Shown: positions 11,014-23,200 of the stretch, one piece after another
How positions within the stretch are numbered: the first letter of the stretch is position 1
How the letters are laid out: each line of letters begins with the position of its first letter
From: Spongilla lacustris
Lineage: Eukaryota; Porifera; Demospongiae; Spongillida; Spongillidae
DNA: 64,000 nucleotides
Assembly (NCBI GenBank): GCA_949361645.1
Contig: OX442421.1
Location: 62,001-126,000 of the forward strand
Reading direction: 5' to 3'
The notes under the pieces: model-generated
Database searches by the model: none
What the model saw: only the letters and a program-made list of their open reading frames with translations
What the model was told of the DNA's origin: nothing
Made by a program: the position numbers and the translations under genes

Positions 11014-12995
11014 AGCTTCATCATGGAAAGTATGCAAACAAGGGGCACTGTAAGGAGTATAAAGTTATTACATGCTGAGGTACAATGCTCTCATCCAGAT
11101 TCATGTATTGTCAGAAGCAGAGATGAGTGGATTAGTTACAGTGACTCAATAGTCAGGAAGATATCAACTCCTAACTATAACTCATCCAGATATGTTCAGG
11201 TATTGATATCGCAATGTACATGTATCACTTGAAATGTTTTGCCTCAATTGCAGAATAATGTTTGTATTGCTATATACACTGCTCCTATGAGCACTGTGAG
11301 TTATGATTGATATGTAGTTTATAATGCGACCCAACAATCCGTTGGTATGTATGTAGTGTACAATTCAATTATCAAGCTTATAGCATAAAAAGACATTTAT
11401 TTCTACTACATTGACAACATAATATCAGTAAGTACAAAGCATGCATCATGTACAACACATTAATATAAGCTCAGTGTACATAAAGGTTATAACCCAGGAG
11501 AGTGATTACTTAATCATTGGCCTTAACCAAGTGTCAGATATGATAGTTTAGGTTTATTATTTGTTATTCAAGATCTGTTGTACTGATATGGTATCAAAGA
11601 TGATTGACAGTGTAAATAGTACATGTGTTACAAATCTATCATATTTTTATTCAGCCCATTCTTCACAAAGATAGTTCTGTTTCTGTTATAGCTAATGCAA
11701 AATTGTTAAGCAATGCTCAAATAATAATGGCGACTGGTATGTTAATATATATATGCCTTACAGGTGAACTGTAGTTTATCTCAACAACTTGAACTTGAGG
11801 TTCTGCTAAAACCTGTAACGAAACTTGTTATGCATATGTACCTCTATACCATTTCATCAAGGATTTGCACAGAGTACCAATTCCACATGCAATGTTCCAG
11901 TTGCAGAGGCAAGATCACATAAGCTTGGCATCTGGGATGTGGATGGACTCAAAAGTGATTTCTGCATACTTGGAGTTAGTTCTGCAAACTGCACATAAGG
12001 TGTGGATTGCATAACCATAGTAAAAGTTATACCTAAATTTGACTCCCACAGAAAGGGAAAAATATCATGTGTTTTGATCCTTCATTTTTGCCCTCATTTA
12101 AGTCTAAGGGATATCAAGGTGTGAATAGGTATTCCAAGGTTTGTATCACATTTAACTGAGTACCATTGTTGATTTCCTGTTTATATGAAGAGGAAACGTT
12201 TATTGGAGGTCGAGTGTGATGTCCTTATGTTTCCAATACATAAACCATTGCATTGGAGCTTAATAGTATATATATAATAAAAATTCTTTGTTTGGCTTGT
12301 TATTTTACTTGTATCGTAGGTAGTGTACCCACAAACATGCACCATTGTAGGAATTGATTCCCTCCACAACAGTGATGAGGATGCAGTGAACTGGATATGG
12401 TAAACAGATTATAAACGTACTTGAAATATGGCCGGTTGTCAGTAAGATATTTTAATCAGGTTATACATCAACAATGATGTACAATTCTACAAAAATGGTA
12501 TTTTAGCAAGTTCTGACTGGATTTATAATGATTCATTGGTATGTAATTTCTATCTTTGTAGTTTGAGTACATATATGAGTGATTTATTTTTATATAACTA
12601 CTGCATGGTGCTAAGTCTACATATATGTTTGAGCGTTATACATTTTCATGCAGAATACCAATTGGCCCAAACAGGAAAATACAAAGGACTGTGTGTGTTT
12701 ACATGTCTTGTAAGTGTGGTTATAAAGGGGGGCTAAATGAAATGCTTATGGCTGTGTCCCTTGCAATTGCATGCATATCTCACAACAGGCAGCTAGACTT
12801 GTTGCAGAAAATACAGCACTGCAATATACCCAGGTATCCTACTATTGTGAATAACAGCTTATTGAATTTCTAATATACATCGGCTTACAGAACCTGGTGC
12901 ATAACTTTTGGCTTCAGATGGTGCATGAGCTTTCAGAAGGTGTCTTGTATCCACTAAGGACATTAACAGGTCAGTATACTGATCACATCATAGCA
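11014..12995 (+). other. Candidate exons of an unidentified spliced gene
   Basis: Several short open blocks are bounded by plausible splice signals. 11014-11199 follows a ttttactttcag acceptor and ends at cag|gtattg, encoding HPDSCIVRSRDEWISYSDS-type sequence. About 11656-11740 follows ttcag. About 12320-12403 reads TCTIVGIDSLHNSDEDAVNW. About 12652-12830 reads CKCGYKGGLNEMLMAVSLAI. The blocks are not joined by one consistent frame, and no domain is recognised. It could be a real lineage-specific gene, a decayed one, or chance. Confidence 0.25.
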
Positions 12996-12999
12996 GTAA

Positions 13000-13730
13000 G
13001 GCCCATCGTTAATATGGTTTATAAGAGGAACCTAGCAAGTTGACTGAACAAGAGGTATATGACTAAATGATAACCAGAAATGCCTAAAACAATGCTTAAT
13101 AACTGCTTATGTATAGGGTGACACAGCTTCATTATCGTCAAACAACACTAGTATTTATAATGAAGCCATTTTTACACCAAAAAATGGTAAGAGACATGCA
13201 ACCTGAAGTACATGGTATGTGTTAACAGATTAGTGCCCACGGACTCGTGCACGCGTCAATGTACTGAAGTCCCACGGACGCGCGGAAGCGTCCAAATGCA
13301 ATAGTGGACTGTACAATAGCGGCGTTACGCAACGGTTAGCTTTCAAGACCTAATATTAGCTACGAAGCTTCGCCACACTAAGGGCTTCAGTTTCCAAGGT
13401 TTTGTTTGAAAGGTTGCGTTGAAAAAATTCCCACAAAAATGGTGACAATTACCGCAATAAATCAGTGGCATACACAAATAATGAATTTTCATATAGCAGC
13501 AGCTAAATAAACGGAAGCGAACATTCACAAGGGAGGATGCCAGGGCATGTTTCCAGATACTTCCAGCTTGTCCAGTGACAGTAGTAGGGATGGAAAGTGT
13601 AACCTATGATGGAGGGAAATTAGCATTTGAAATGTTTGAAGTGGGCTACACATAGGATGAAGGTTATACTATGAGCCACAATCCAGTGCTTCACATCACC
13701 AGATGTCACTCTGCTCATTCCTCCCTCCTA
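13000..13730. other. No recognised feature
   Basis: No coding similarity. A small CpG-rich patch at 13220-13330 contains two similar cccacggac-type pieces. Confidence 0.45.
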
Positions 13731-13732
13731 CA

Positions 13733-14925
13733 CACATGTACACACTAGTACCATCCCTACAACAGGTGCACACTAGTACCCCCACACATGCACATACTTG
13801 TACCATCACACTACACACATGCACACACTTGTACCATGACACTACACACATGCACACACTTGTGCCATCACACTACACACATGCACACACTTGTACCATG
13901 ACACTACACACAAGCACACACTTGTACCATCACACTACACACATGCACACACTTGTGCCATCACACTACACACATGCACACACTTGTACCATCACACTAC
14001 ACACAAGCACACACTTGTGCCATGACACTACACACATGCACACACTTGTGCCATGACACTACACACATGCACACACTTGTACCATCACACTACACACATG
14101 CACATACTTGTACCATGACACTACACACATGCACACACTTGTGCCATGACACTACACACATCAACACTTGTACCGACACTACACACAAGCACACACTTGT
14201 ACCATGACACTACACACATGCACACACTTGTACCATGACACTACACACATGCACATACTTGTACCATGACACTACACACATGCACACACTTGAACCATGA
14301 CACTACACACATGCACACACTTATACCATCACACTACACACACGCACACACTTGTGCTATGACACTACACACATGCACACACTTGTACCATCACACTACA
14401 CACATGCACACACTTGTGCTATGACACTACACACATGCACACACTTGTGCCATGACAATACACACAAGCACACTTGTACCATCACACTACACACATGCAC
14501 ATTGTACCATCACACTATACACGCACACACTTGTACCATAACACTACACACATGCACACACTTGTACCATCACACTACACACATGCACACACTTGTACCA
14601 TCACACTACACACATGCACACACTTGTACCATCACACTACACACATGCACACACTTGTACCATCACACTACACATGCACACACTTGTACCATAACACTAC
14701 ACACATGCACACACTTGTACCATCACACTACACACATGCACACACTTGTACCTCACATGCACACACTTGTACCATCACATGCATAATTGTACCATCACAC
14801 TACACACAAGCACACACTTGTACCATCACACTACACACATGCAAACACTTGTACCATCACACTACAAACATGCACACACTTGTACTATAACACTACACAC
14901 ATGCACACACTATTACCATCACACT
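13733..14925. repeat. 31-bp minisatellite, about 38 copies
   Basis: Unit of 31 bp containing cacacttgtaccatcacact and acacatgcac, with frequent C/G and A/G variants at the ccatc/ccatg position. Because 31 leaves remainder 1 on division by 3 and the unit has no stop in any plus frame, all three plus frames read as the same 31-residue His/Thr-rich peptide. The open frames at 13703-14999 are therefore artefacts. Confidence 0.95.
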
Positions 14926-15579
14926 CTCTACTCCACACTTGCGCTATTATTAGAGCATACTTAGTACATGTACGTACATACCAGCTGCCACCACAGTAGA
15001 CATAGAACGGTCAAAAGTAGCTAGTGCAAAGTGTTACAGCAAAGGTAAATAAACTCCCCTGCTACTTCTTAGCAATCAATACAAGCCCGCTAATTGCTAT
15101 GTACAGAACGATAGGATTAGCCAAGGCCTACCGGTATGCGATAGGCGCGCGTCTCATAGACCCACTTTCATGCACGAAAGAGAAGTAGTTTGAACTGAAT
15201 ACCAAAGTCAATATACATGTAGTGCGCACAACAAAGTTACGCACTAACCTGTTTGTCCAAGCCGCCATGACAGTCGCGAGCGCTACTTGATGGCTTCGTT
15301 CCATAGTTGTATCTGTTTCACGAGTAATCAAACCGATCGGTTTGCACCGTCAGAAAGCCAAACTCTCGTAGCATCGTTTTTCATAAAGTTCACAATAGAA
15401 AACTTTCATCGTTTGAAACTTATATAATGCGTCACTCAGGCTATATTAAAACTAAGAAAATTTAAAATTTAATCTGGGCCGTAACGTATTCAATAACGTA
15501 ACGTAATTTGGGCACTAATCTGTTAATTCGTATTGCATATATATATGCATGTAGCAGACTGCCCTTCTGTTCAGAGTGA
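14926..15579. other. No recognised feature
   Basis: Unique-looking sequence with short chance open frames on the minus strand (15128-15331, 15462-15680). No domain recognised. Confidence 0.45.
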
Positions 15580-15819
15580 CGACCAAAATCATATAGTGAC
15601 AATCCTGTTGATAATGTTGAAACTGATAATACAAGTTCTGACATTGATAGTGATGGTGGAAAAGGCTGCAATACTACCAAAGATGTGGATAACTTCCTAG
15701 TTCCATCATACTGTAATCAACCAGATGTAGATGATATGTATGCTCTTAAGTGGGGCCTACACCATTATATGAAGTACTTTCCCAGAATGAAACGACCCCC
15801 TTACACGAAATATCAATGA
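15580..15819 (+). other. Possible exon or gene fragment, 79 codons
   Basis: A frame without an initial ATG runs 79 codons to TGA at 15817. The first half is rich in Asp, Ser, Thr and Asn (DNTSSDIDSDGG) and the second half has aromatic and basic residues (YALKWGLHHYMKYFPRMKRP). The bias looks more protein-like than random, but no family was recognised. It lies just downstream of the truncated gypsy fragment, on the opposite strand. Confidence 0.25.
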
Positions 15820-15969
15820 GACCTTTTTGTATATGTGTGATTTAATGATTCTTCTCGGCACGAACCGTATATAAAAATTTTACGCTGATCAGCGTATTCG
15901 GCATGAAACCGTTAACAGCCACAGGAGCCGAACCAGGGTTGAGAATTTGAACTATCAGATGATTGCAAC

Positions 15970-16555
15970 TCACTTGCAACAATGATCGCACCACCAATGC
16001 CCATGATTTTCCATCAACGTGTCCAGTGGCTCCAACAACAGAGCACCTGCTTCCCTTTTGTCAAAGGCAGAGGCAGGGATGTACATCTGACAGCAAGCTG
16101 GTACAGTCCCCGTTTCCGAAATACTCACAAAATACACATCTTCTGCCACCCTTGTATGATTAAACTGCACTATACTTTCCCATCAATGACAAAGGTATGT
16201 TGTTGTAGATCTACTACACATGCGTGTTTAGTCAAAAAATCAACCCCTAGTATACATTCTTGTGTGAGATGCTTTGTAACAAGCACCATGTGTCTTCTAG
16301 TCACCCCTCCTATGGTTATACTTACTTCACCGTGCCCCACCAACTCCAACTTTTCTCCATTGCCTGCCACAACAGAGTGAACTGGGTCTTTGATTGTCTT
16401 TGGAGATTGTTGCACTTTTTTCCACACGTCTTCATGAACCAAAGTGACAGCCGACCCTGTATCTATAAATATCTTTATAACAAGTTTACCAAGCTTTCCA
16501 TCAACTGACAAACAAGACCCCACAGCTGCAGTTTCGACTGAGTTCTTTCATTTCG
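15970..16555 (-). pseudogene. Ty3/gypsy retropepsin region, broken
   Basis: The frame 16170-16523 contains IFIDTGSAVTLVHEDVW, a retropepsin active site (DTGS), followed by hydrophobic beta-strand segments and ECILGVDFL, the usual second conserved block of gypsy proteases. After a stop at 16170 a shifted frame (15970-16170) reads VAEDVYFVSISETG and MYIPASAF, which fits the linker before reverse transcriptase. No reverse transcriptase follows below 15970, so the pol region is truncated. It is in frame with the upstream gag across a TGA codon. Confidence 0.8.
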
Positions 16556-16556
16556 G

Positions 16557-17331
16557 ACAATTTTGCTTTATATGACCACGCTTGCCACAGTACCAGCACA
16601 CAATGCCATCATTCCTTTTCTGTGCTGCTGCATCGTTTGGGCGTGATCTCGGATACGTTCTTCCATTGTTTGTGGCTGCCAGCTGTAATTTCAATGTCTC
16701 AATCTGCTTACCTAGCTGTTCCACTTTGGTTGCCAGACGACTTGGTTATGTGGTATTAGTTATAGCAGCAACAGCCTCGCTCTTGCTCTCGGAGTCATCT
16801 ACTTTACCAACCGCCATCATCTCCACCTTAGCTGAAACATTGTGTAGTCTTTTTTGCAATTCTTCCACTCCCTGATATTGGCAAGCCAGCTGCAATGCTT
16901 TGTTTAGTGTCTTTGGTCTTTCACGCATTAGTCTTAGCTGAGCAGCAGAGGAACGAATACCACGAATAAATTGATCCCTTACGAGTTCGTTCAACTGTTC
17001 CGCCGGTCACTGCTGAAATTTAAACTGCCATTCCTGGTCATTACCCGCCGGGGTTGTATTGATCCATTAAGCACTTCAATGTCGTGCTATATTCAGAGCT
17101 TCCGTCATAATGAAATGGTTCGTCATCCAAAAGAGGAAGAACCTCACCTGTCCACTGGTCTTCTGTTATTTTTGCCTGACGGGCATAAAGCTCGAAGAAT
17201 CTCTTGCGCCAAAATACAAGATCCGCTCCCGCTGAAAACGGGAAGGTGGTCGTAAACTCATTCTTACTACTTGCATCTGTCCCAACAGAGTGTGTAGTGG
17301 GTGCCTGCACCTCACTACTTTGTTCCTCCAT
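16557..17331 (-). pseudogene. Ty3/gypsy gag, broken
   Basis: Reading starts at the Met at 17331 (MEEQSSEVQAPTT). Typical gag features follow: FPFSAGADLVFWRKRFFELY near residue 30 and NELVRDQFIRGIRSS in the next piece. A heptad-like Leu/Glu/Lys segment comes next, and a CCHC zinc knuckle CWYCGKRGHIKQNC encoded near 16565-16605. The frame is broken by a one-base shift near 17048, an in-frame TGA near 17010 and a TAA near 16745. A TGA also separates the zinc knuckle from the protease, probably decayed Arg (CGA). The copy is inactive. Confidence 0.85.
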
Positions 17332-18477
17332 ACCACTCCGACACTAATGTAGTGACCCCTGACTCAACAAGTAGTGACTAGTTAAGAAAGACAATAGTAG
17401 TACAAAAGGTACAGCATTTATACACACACATGCACATGCCCACAACAAATAGGTCAGATTCCGTCAGACAGTCACATGTTTTCAGACACCAGCCTGGGAC
17501 ACTAGAGTACACAAAGCACAAGCTACAGGCAGTCAGAGAGTAAGTAAATGCTAAGTTCTTTGTGCGTAACCGCAAGCCCAATTCTAGTATGAATACCTTA
17601 CAAGTGCTTGTAAGGAAACTTTCGACATGCGCATGAGAGAAGTAGAGGCTTGTGCTCGACCTCCATCAGACCTCTGCCAGGCGAAAAATGCCTTTCTAAC
17701 TACATCAGGAAAATCCCTTTGATCCTGCCAACTTGAACTATGTATAGTTATTTTTTGACAAAGTTGTATTTCAGCTGCAATTTCATTAAAGTGTGCCGTT
17801 AAAATATTACTGGCATGGTTCAGGGTTTGGGGCACTAGCCTTCAAGTATACTGGATTTGAAACGATTCGAATACATGACGTGTACAGAGTCTGCACACGT
17901 TCATCTAACGTATGCAGAAAGGTGACAACGAATACACTGAATCCATATGTAGACCACGATTTTGTACGTGTAAGTGAAGTTTTCACTCTGAGACATATAC
18001 AGATCCCGCATTCGACACGTGTGAAAAACAGCCCATGTGTCAAGTGCAGACGTGTATCGATCAATATCTGTGCCATATGGTATATGGCATACGCCGTGCT
18101 GAGTACGATTTCAACTAAAATCGGCTGAAAGTCAAATGGTCGAAGTATTCGTGACATATGCGTGGGAGTGCTCCATCCATCCCAGGGACCAGCCAGCCAG
18201 CATTTTTAATAAAGCGCCTATATTTCATTAGATGAGGTAATTGATTTTGCAAGACCTAGCATCAAGGGTGGATATAGCGGTTGGACATAGAACAAAATCC
18301 GACCAAAATTGTACAATGTCAGCCCAAGTTGACCATTGTTGGACAAAAGTGCCGATAGTTTCTATGATTGTTTGCACAAACATAACCACTGAAAATACAT
18401 AAAGCAATTTCATTCCAAGCCAATGAACGCAATTTTTAATCGTTTGTTCCAAATGGCAAAGAAGCAGTCGAAAAGGA
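17332..18477. other. Gypsy 5' flank and unassigned sequence
   Basis: On the minus strand, TAGTGTCGGAGTGG near 17330-17347 precedes gag and could be a decayed primer-binding site, with LTR remnants beyond. I could not define an LTR pair. Opposing open frames at 17793-18128 and 17807-18157 overlap almost fully and are judged chance. Confidence 0.4.
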
Positions 18478-18780
18478 ATGCTTTAAAAAGTGGCAATCCG
18501 CATATGAAAAGGAACATCAGTCGCCCTTGTGGTTACGCTGTGGTGTAGACAGCAGTGATAAGTCTACAGTCGATCTGCTGTGGTGCTACTCTGCTGCTGG
18601 CACAGACAACCACAAGACTAGCTGTATTGTGGATCATGCCACTTGAGAACCCACTTTCGATCGAAGCAAGCAAAAGCCAATGCTGTACCCTTCCTACTTT
18701 TTCACCTATTGTTCAGACTCTATGCACAACAGATTATACCTCACGAAAGCATTGCAAAAACGTTTTGAAATATCATTGTG
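18478..18780 (+). pseudogene. hAT-type zinc-finger fragment (ZNF862/C17orf113-like)
   Basis: The frame beginning near 18459 reads ECFKKWQSAYEKEHQSPLW, then LLWCYSAAGTDNHKTSCIVD followed by HAT. This matches the shape of the TTF-type zinc-binding segment in hAT-derived ZNF862/C17orf113-like proteins (Trp-x-Cys, then K-S/T-S-x-x-x-D-H). A TGA follows His-Ala-Thr, and reading continues in the same frame to 18780. The expected second Cys of the finger is absent. Similarity is short, so the family is tentative. Confidence 0.4.
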
Positions 18781-19109
18781 ATAGCAACAGTAATGATACT
18801 GTACTGAGCTTATGTATTGGACATATTTAGCAATGTCAGACCATGTCTGTGACCATCTCCAAAGATGGTATGACATTATGTCAGGCCATTTCTGAAACCT
18901 TATATCCACCATTGAGCATGCCATAACAACGAAGAATACATTTCTAAAAGCATCAACTTTGAATCGCATTCACAAAATAGTAAGTACTAGGAATGGACCA
19001 GGAAGAAAAAAGTACAAGGGGACATTCAGCTGAGGACCTATGCTTTCAACTCAAATCTATATACCTTGCAATCGAACATAATGGGAACTGGTAGCGTGAA
19101 GAGGCCCAA

Positions 19110-19340
19110 CCAAATTCTACATAGCGGGAATTAGTGGCAGTGCATAAAGTGCTTGAGGCAATAGCAAGCAGGCTAAGAAATTGCAGGGTATGCTGGTTTA
19201 CTGACAACCAAAATGTTGCACATTTGTTTCTAGTTGGTAGTCGAAAGGGGCATTTGCAGTTAGAATCAATCAACAATCACGTACATATACTAACAAAGCA
19301 AAGCAAGATATGCTGGACGCACAATATCAAGGTTTAACTT
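19110..19340 (+). pseudogene. RNase H-like relic of a DIRS-type retroelement
   Basis: Reading from about 19110, a Ser-Thr-stop-Arg-Glu-Leu stretch leads into VLEAIASRLRNCRVCWFTDN and QNVAHLFLVGSRKGHLQ. The block W-R-E-L ... FTDNQNV ... GSRK-H-LQ is characteristic of the RNase H region of DIRS-like reverse transcriptases. The codon expected to be Trp (tgg) is tag here, a single-base nonsense change. Nothing recognisable from the reverse transcriptase or tyrosine recombinase lies adjacent. Confidence 0.55.
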
Positions 19341-20029
19341 TAATGTTACCACAACATTGTACGACATAACAACAAGATTGCTGAGCGGTGCTTATCGTCC
19401 AAAGAACAATGGCAAGGGAACAGGGAATCAATCCTGGAAAGGGTCGAGCATAAGAAAAGAAGAAAATGCCTGTGATTGTACTAGCTAACAAGGTCGGAGG
19501 CATAAACTTGTGCTACCCACTAACGGACATGGACGCAGGCATGAATGGGAATGTCATTGTTACGCGCGATCGATGGATTTGCGCGATCCATCGATTGCGC
19601 TGCGCCATCAATGGATCCATTGATCGCGCACCTATCGATCGATCGCGCAACCATCGATCGATCGCGCACTACTGCGCTTGCGTGATCGATGGATGGAATT
19701 TGTGCACGTGCTTTGGTGTGAAACAGTACTTCAGTTGGCATTACTTGAAGCCAGTTGCTTCATTCGCTACAATCGCTTCGTGTTGCGATGGGTCCGCTTT
19801 TCAAGGAGCGCATGATGGCTATTGCTACCGCCAAAGCAGCCTCGACTAAGAGCTGCGTTTTAACCGATTATACGCTAAATTTAATTTGCGCACGCGTATA
19901 TACGTAACGCGGAATTGTTTTCAACAAATAATCGTTTATTGAGGTGTGGTTATGGTAGTTATTGCAGCAGCTGAACGGAGCGACTTTTGTATGGACGACC
20001 TTTGTTTTTTGGAATGCTGACTGGATGAA

Positions 20030-20236
20030 CTATCTTCCCTTGCGTATGGATGGGCGCGATCTATTCATGTTCGCGCATACGATGGTGAGAAACGAATCTG
20101 AACGTAACGCTACCTCGTCTCTTAGTGTTTGAGGTACGTTGTAAACATATGCGAAGTCTTTGTTGGGTACAATGACGACTTTCTTCAGTGAATATAGGCT
20201 ATTTAGAAAGGGGGGAGGGGGGGGGGGTTGTTGCAA
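20030..20236 (-). other. Conserved protein-like segment in TTAA element (left, minus)
   Basis: The minus frame reads LKKVVIVPNKDFAYVYNVPQ then TLRDEVALRSDSFLTI. The corresponding segment in copy 2 (34419-34610) keeps the same frame, with a handful of amino-acid changes. It starts just inside a G-rich tract and could be a captured host exon or a remnant of an element-encoded protein. No family recognised. Confidence 0.4.
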
Positions 20237-20884
20237 ACACAGCCGTGTATTCTATTTATAGCCCGTCCGCTTGTATCCTCCTGATCGTTAGCTATTTTAG
20301 CTATAAACTTACACATGTATTGTTTGTTTGTTTGGTACCTTTGTGGCATGATAAAAGTATATCTATTTGATGTACGTGTCTGCTACATGTACTCTCACTC
20401 TCTTCATACAGTGGCACCACTATGCACCCACACTATCACCTGCCCACACACTCCTTTTCACACTCCCCGTGTCACCCATTTGCCTTGTACACACACCACC
20501 CAATGCACGCACTCCATAATGACACACCCATTCTAGACATATCTTTGTCACACCCTCCCCCTTGTACACACCCACTGTAATACATCCATTCCAATGCACA
20601 CACATCTACCACCCTGCAGTCCTCTCACAGCATGTATTCCACTTGTTAGCACCCTGTGTGAACTCTGGCACACTACAACACCTACACATAGTGATGTGAA
20701 GGTGTGGAACCCTTGCACACACACACACACACACTTCATTGATTCTTCTATCATGTGCATGCACATACCTTGTCATATACACCCTTGTACACACCACCCA
20801 TTGTGCACTCTTTATCAATCCAACTCCTTATCATACTCACACTCCACAGCATACCCACCTGCCAATTGCAATCCCCTTGTAAGG

Positions 20885-22720
20885 GAGTGTGTAGTGTGTG
20901 GGAATCGTTAGTGTGTGAGGGTGTGTGAGGGAGTGTGTACAAAGGTGTAATGTGTGTGTACAAGGGGGGGGGTGTGAGGGAGTGTGTACAAGGTATAGTG
21001 TGTTTGCAAGTGGTGTGTGAACAAGAGGTGTGTGTGATGGATTGTGTAGAGGGTGTGAGTGTGTGTGTGAGGGAGTGTGCGAGGGAGTGTGTACAAAGGT
21101 ATAATGTGTGTGTACAAGGGGGGTGTGTGAGGGAGTGTGTACAAGGTATAGTGTGTTTGCAAGTGGTGTGTGAACAAGGCGTGTGTGTGATGGATTGTGT
21201 AGAGGGTGTGAGTGTGTGTGAGGGAGTGTGCACACAAGGGGGTGTGTATGAGGGATTGTGTTGTGCGTGTGAGGGTGTGTAGAGAGGGAGTGTGTACAAA
21301 TGTGTAACGGAGTGTGCGTGAGGGAGTGTGTAGAGAGGGTGTTTCCGAGGGGTGTTTGAGGGTGTGTGTAAGGGAGTGTGTGTGTAGAGGGTGTGTGAGG
21401 GAGTGTGTAGTGTGAGGGAATGTATAGTGTGTGTGAGGGTGTGTGAGGGAATGTGTAGTGTGTGTGAGGGAGCGTGTACAAAGGTACAGTGTGTTTACAA
21501 GTGGTGTGTGAGGGATTGTGTGTACAATGGGTGTGTGTATAGAGGGTGTGAGAGCTTGCATAGAGGTGGGTGGTGTGCATTGCACTGTGTAGAATGCCAA
21601 GAGTGTGACAAGGAGATTTATGTGTGTAGATTAGATGTGTGTGATAAGGGAGTGTGCAGTGGGTGGATGTGTACAAGGGGTGTGGGGGGTAGGCATGCTG
21701 TGCACCCTCTACACACTCCCTCACACACACACCCTTGTGTACACTCCCTCACACACACACCCTCATGCACCCTCTACACATACACCCTCACACACACCCT
21801 CACACCCCCCTCAGAAACACTCTCACACATACCCCTTGTATACACACCACTTGTAAAAATACCACACCTTTGTACACACTCCCTCATACACCCTCTCAAT
21901 ACACACTCCCTTACACACCCCTTGGAAACACCCTCTCTACACACCACTTGTAAACACACTACACCTTTGTACACACTTCCTCTTTTCACACACCTCACAC
22001 ACACACTGCACACTCCCTCACACACCCCTTGCACACACACCACTTGTGAACACACTACACCTTTGTACACACTCCCTCACACACCCTCTCTACACACCCC
22101 TTGTACACACGTATACTCCCTCACACAACCTTGTACACACCACCCATTGTGCACTCTTTATCAATCCAACTTCTTGTCATACTCACACTCCACTGCACAC
22201 CACCTGCCAATTGCAATCCCTCACTGCATGTACACATCCACCCACTGCACACACACCCTTATCACACACATCTAATCTACACACATAAACTTTGTCACAC
22301 TCTTGCCATTCTACACAGTGCAATGCACACCACCCACTTTACTAATATACACCTCACACACCTACCCTCTATGCACACCTCTCACACACCCTCTCCACGC
22401 CTCTTGTAAACACACTACACCTTGTACACACTCCCTCTCTACACACACTCCCTCACACACTCCCTTACACACCCTCACATACTCTTGTACACACACTCCC
22501 TTACACACACCCCTTGTACACATACCACTTGTAAACACACTACACCTTGTACACACACTCCCTCGCACATCCCTTGTACACACACTCCCTCACACACCCC
22601 TTGTACACCCTCTACACACGTCCCTTGTACATACCCACACCCTCTCTATATATACCCCTTGTTTATACCACCCTTTGAACGCACAATCCCTCACACACAT
22701 ACTGAGTATACATAGCATTT
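20885..22720. repeat. Opposed minisatellites inside TTAA element copy 1
   Basis: From about 20885 to 21700 the plus strand carries gtgtgagggagtgtgtacaa units. From about 21705 to 22720 it carries the complementary type actccctcacacaccccttg. The unit is roughly 29 bp with length variants. Centre-flanking unique pieces are also inverted (21590-21700 against 22225-22330), so much of the block can fold on itself. A further 100-bp piece (ttgtgcactctttatcaatc and neighbours) is directly repeated at 20790-20880 and 22140-22225. All long open frames here are repeat artefacts. Confidence 0.9.
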
Positions 22721-22777
22721 TTTTTAGTTGGCAATTAGCCATATAACCTTACATGTCAGATAAACACATACACTACG

Positions 22778-23035
22778 TTGCAGAGACTGCCATTGTGTGT
22801 CCTTTCTGCAGATCAACAGGTTCATCAAGCTCGTCAGGCTCGCTACAAAAGCTCTTCAGGACATCGTCATCCCTATCTAAAAGTTTCCAAGACCTCTTCA
22901 CGGTCCATCCTGCGCGAGCGCTTTGTCATCCTCTATCAAATTATATTATCATTGGAATGTTATTCATTGCTTCATTGTTTACTTTGTCCACAGTGTAGCA
23001 AGAAACCCACAATAGCAAGCCCACTCGTTCGATAA
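22778..23035 (+). other. Conserved protein-like segment in TTAA element (right, plus)
   Basis: The frame contains QQVHQARQARYKSSSGHRHP then YLKVSKTSSRSILRERFVIL. The same frame is kept in copy 2 at 37820-38041. It follows a ctttctgcag acceptor-like sequence and ends near tgtccacag. Differences between copies include both silent and amino-acid-changing sites, so selection cannot be judged by eye. No family recognised. Confidence 0.4.
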
Positions 23036-23140
23036 TAAAATGAACAGTATAGGGACTGGTGATTACCGCTTTGCAAGTTTCAGAACCGAACGAACCACCG
23101 ACTGTGGACGGCGCTCCATGTACCGTAGTGTATACAGCTG

Positions 23141-23200
23141 GACTCAAATTTGAGTCTACCGCGTTTTACGCGTAATAATTATTGGACTCAAATTTGAGTC
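23141..23200. repeat. Paired 16-bp palindromes of TTAA element copy 1
   Basis: GACTCAAATTTGAGTC occurs at 23141-23156 and 23185-23200. Starts are 44 bp apart and the outer copy lies 16 bp from the terminal TTAA. The symmetry suggests binding sites for a dimeric protein or hairpin-forming sites. Confidence 0.95.

Noticed and set aside
13703..14999. His/Thr-rich open frames
   Set aside because: 31-bp minisatellite artefact.
17793..18157. Overlapping 111- and 116-codon frames on opposite strands
   Set aside because: No domain, and openness on both strands over the same DNA suggests chance.
20751..22746. Large Thr/His/Pro and Val/Cys/Glu open frames on both strands
   Set aside because: GT/AC minisatellite artefacts in TTAA element copy 1.
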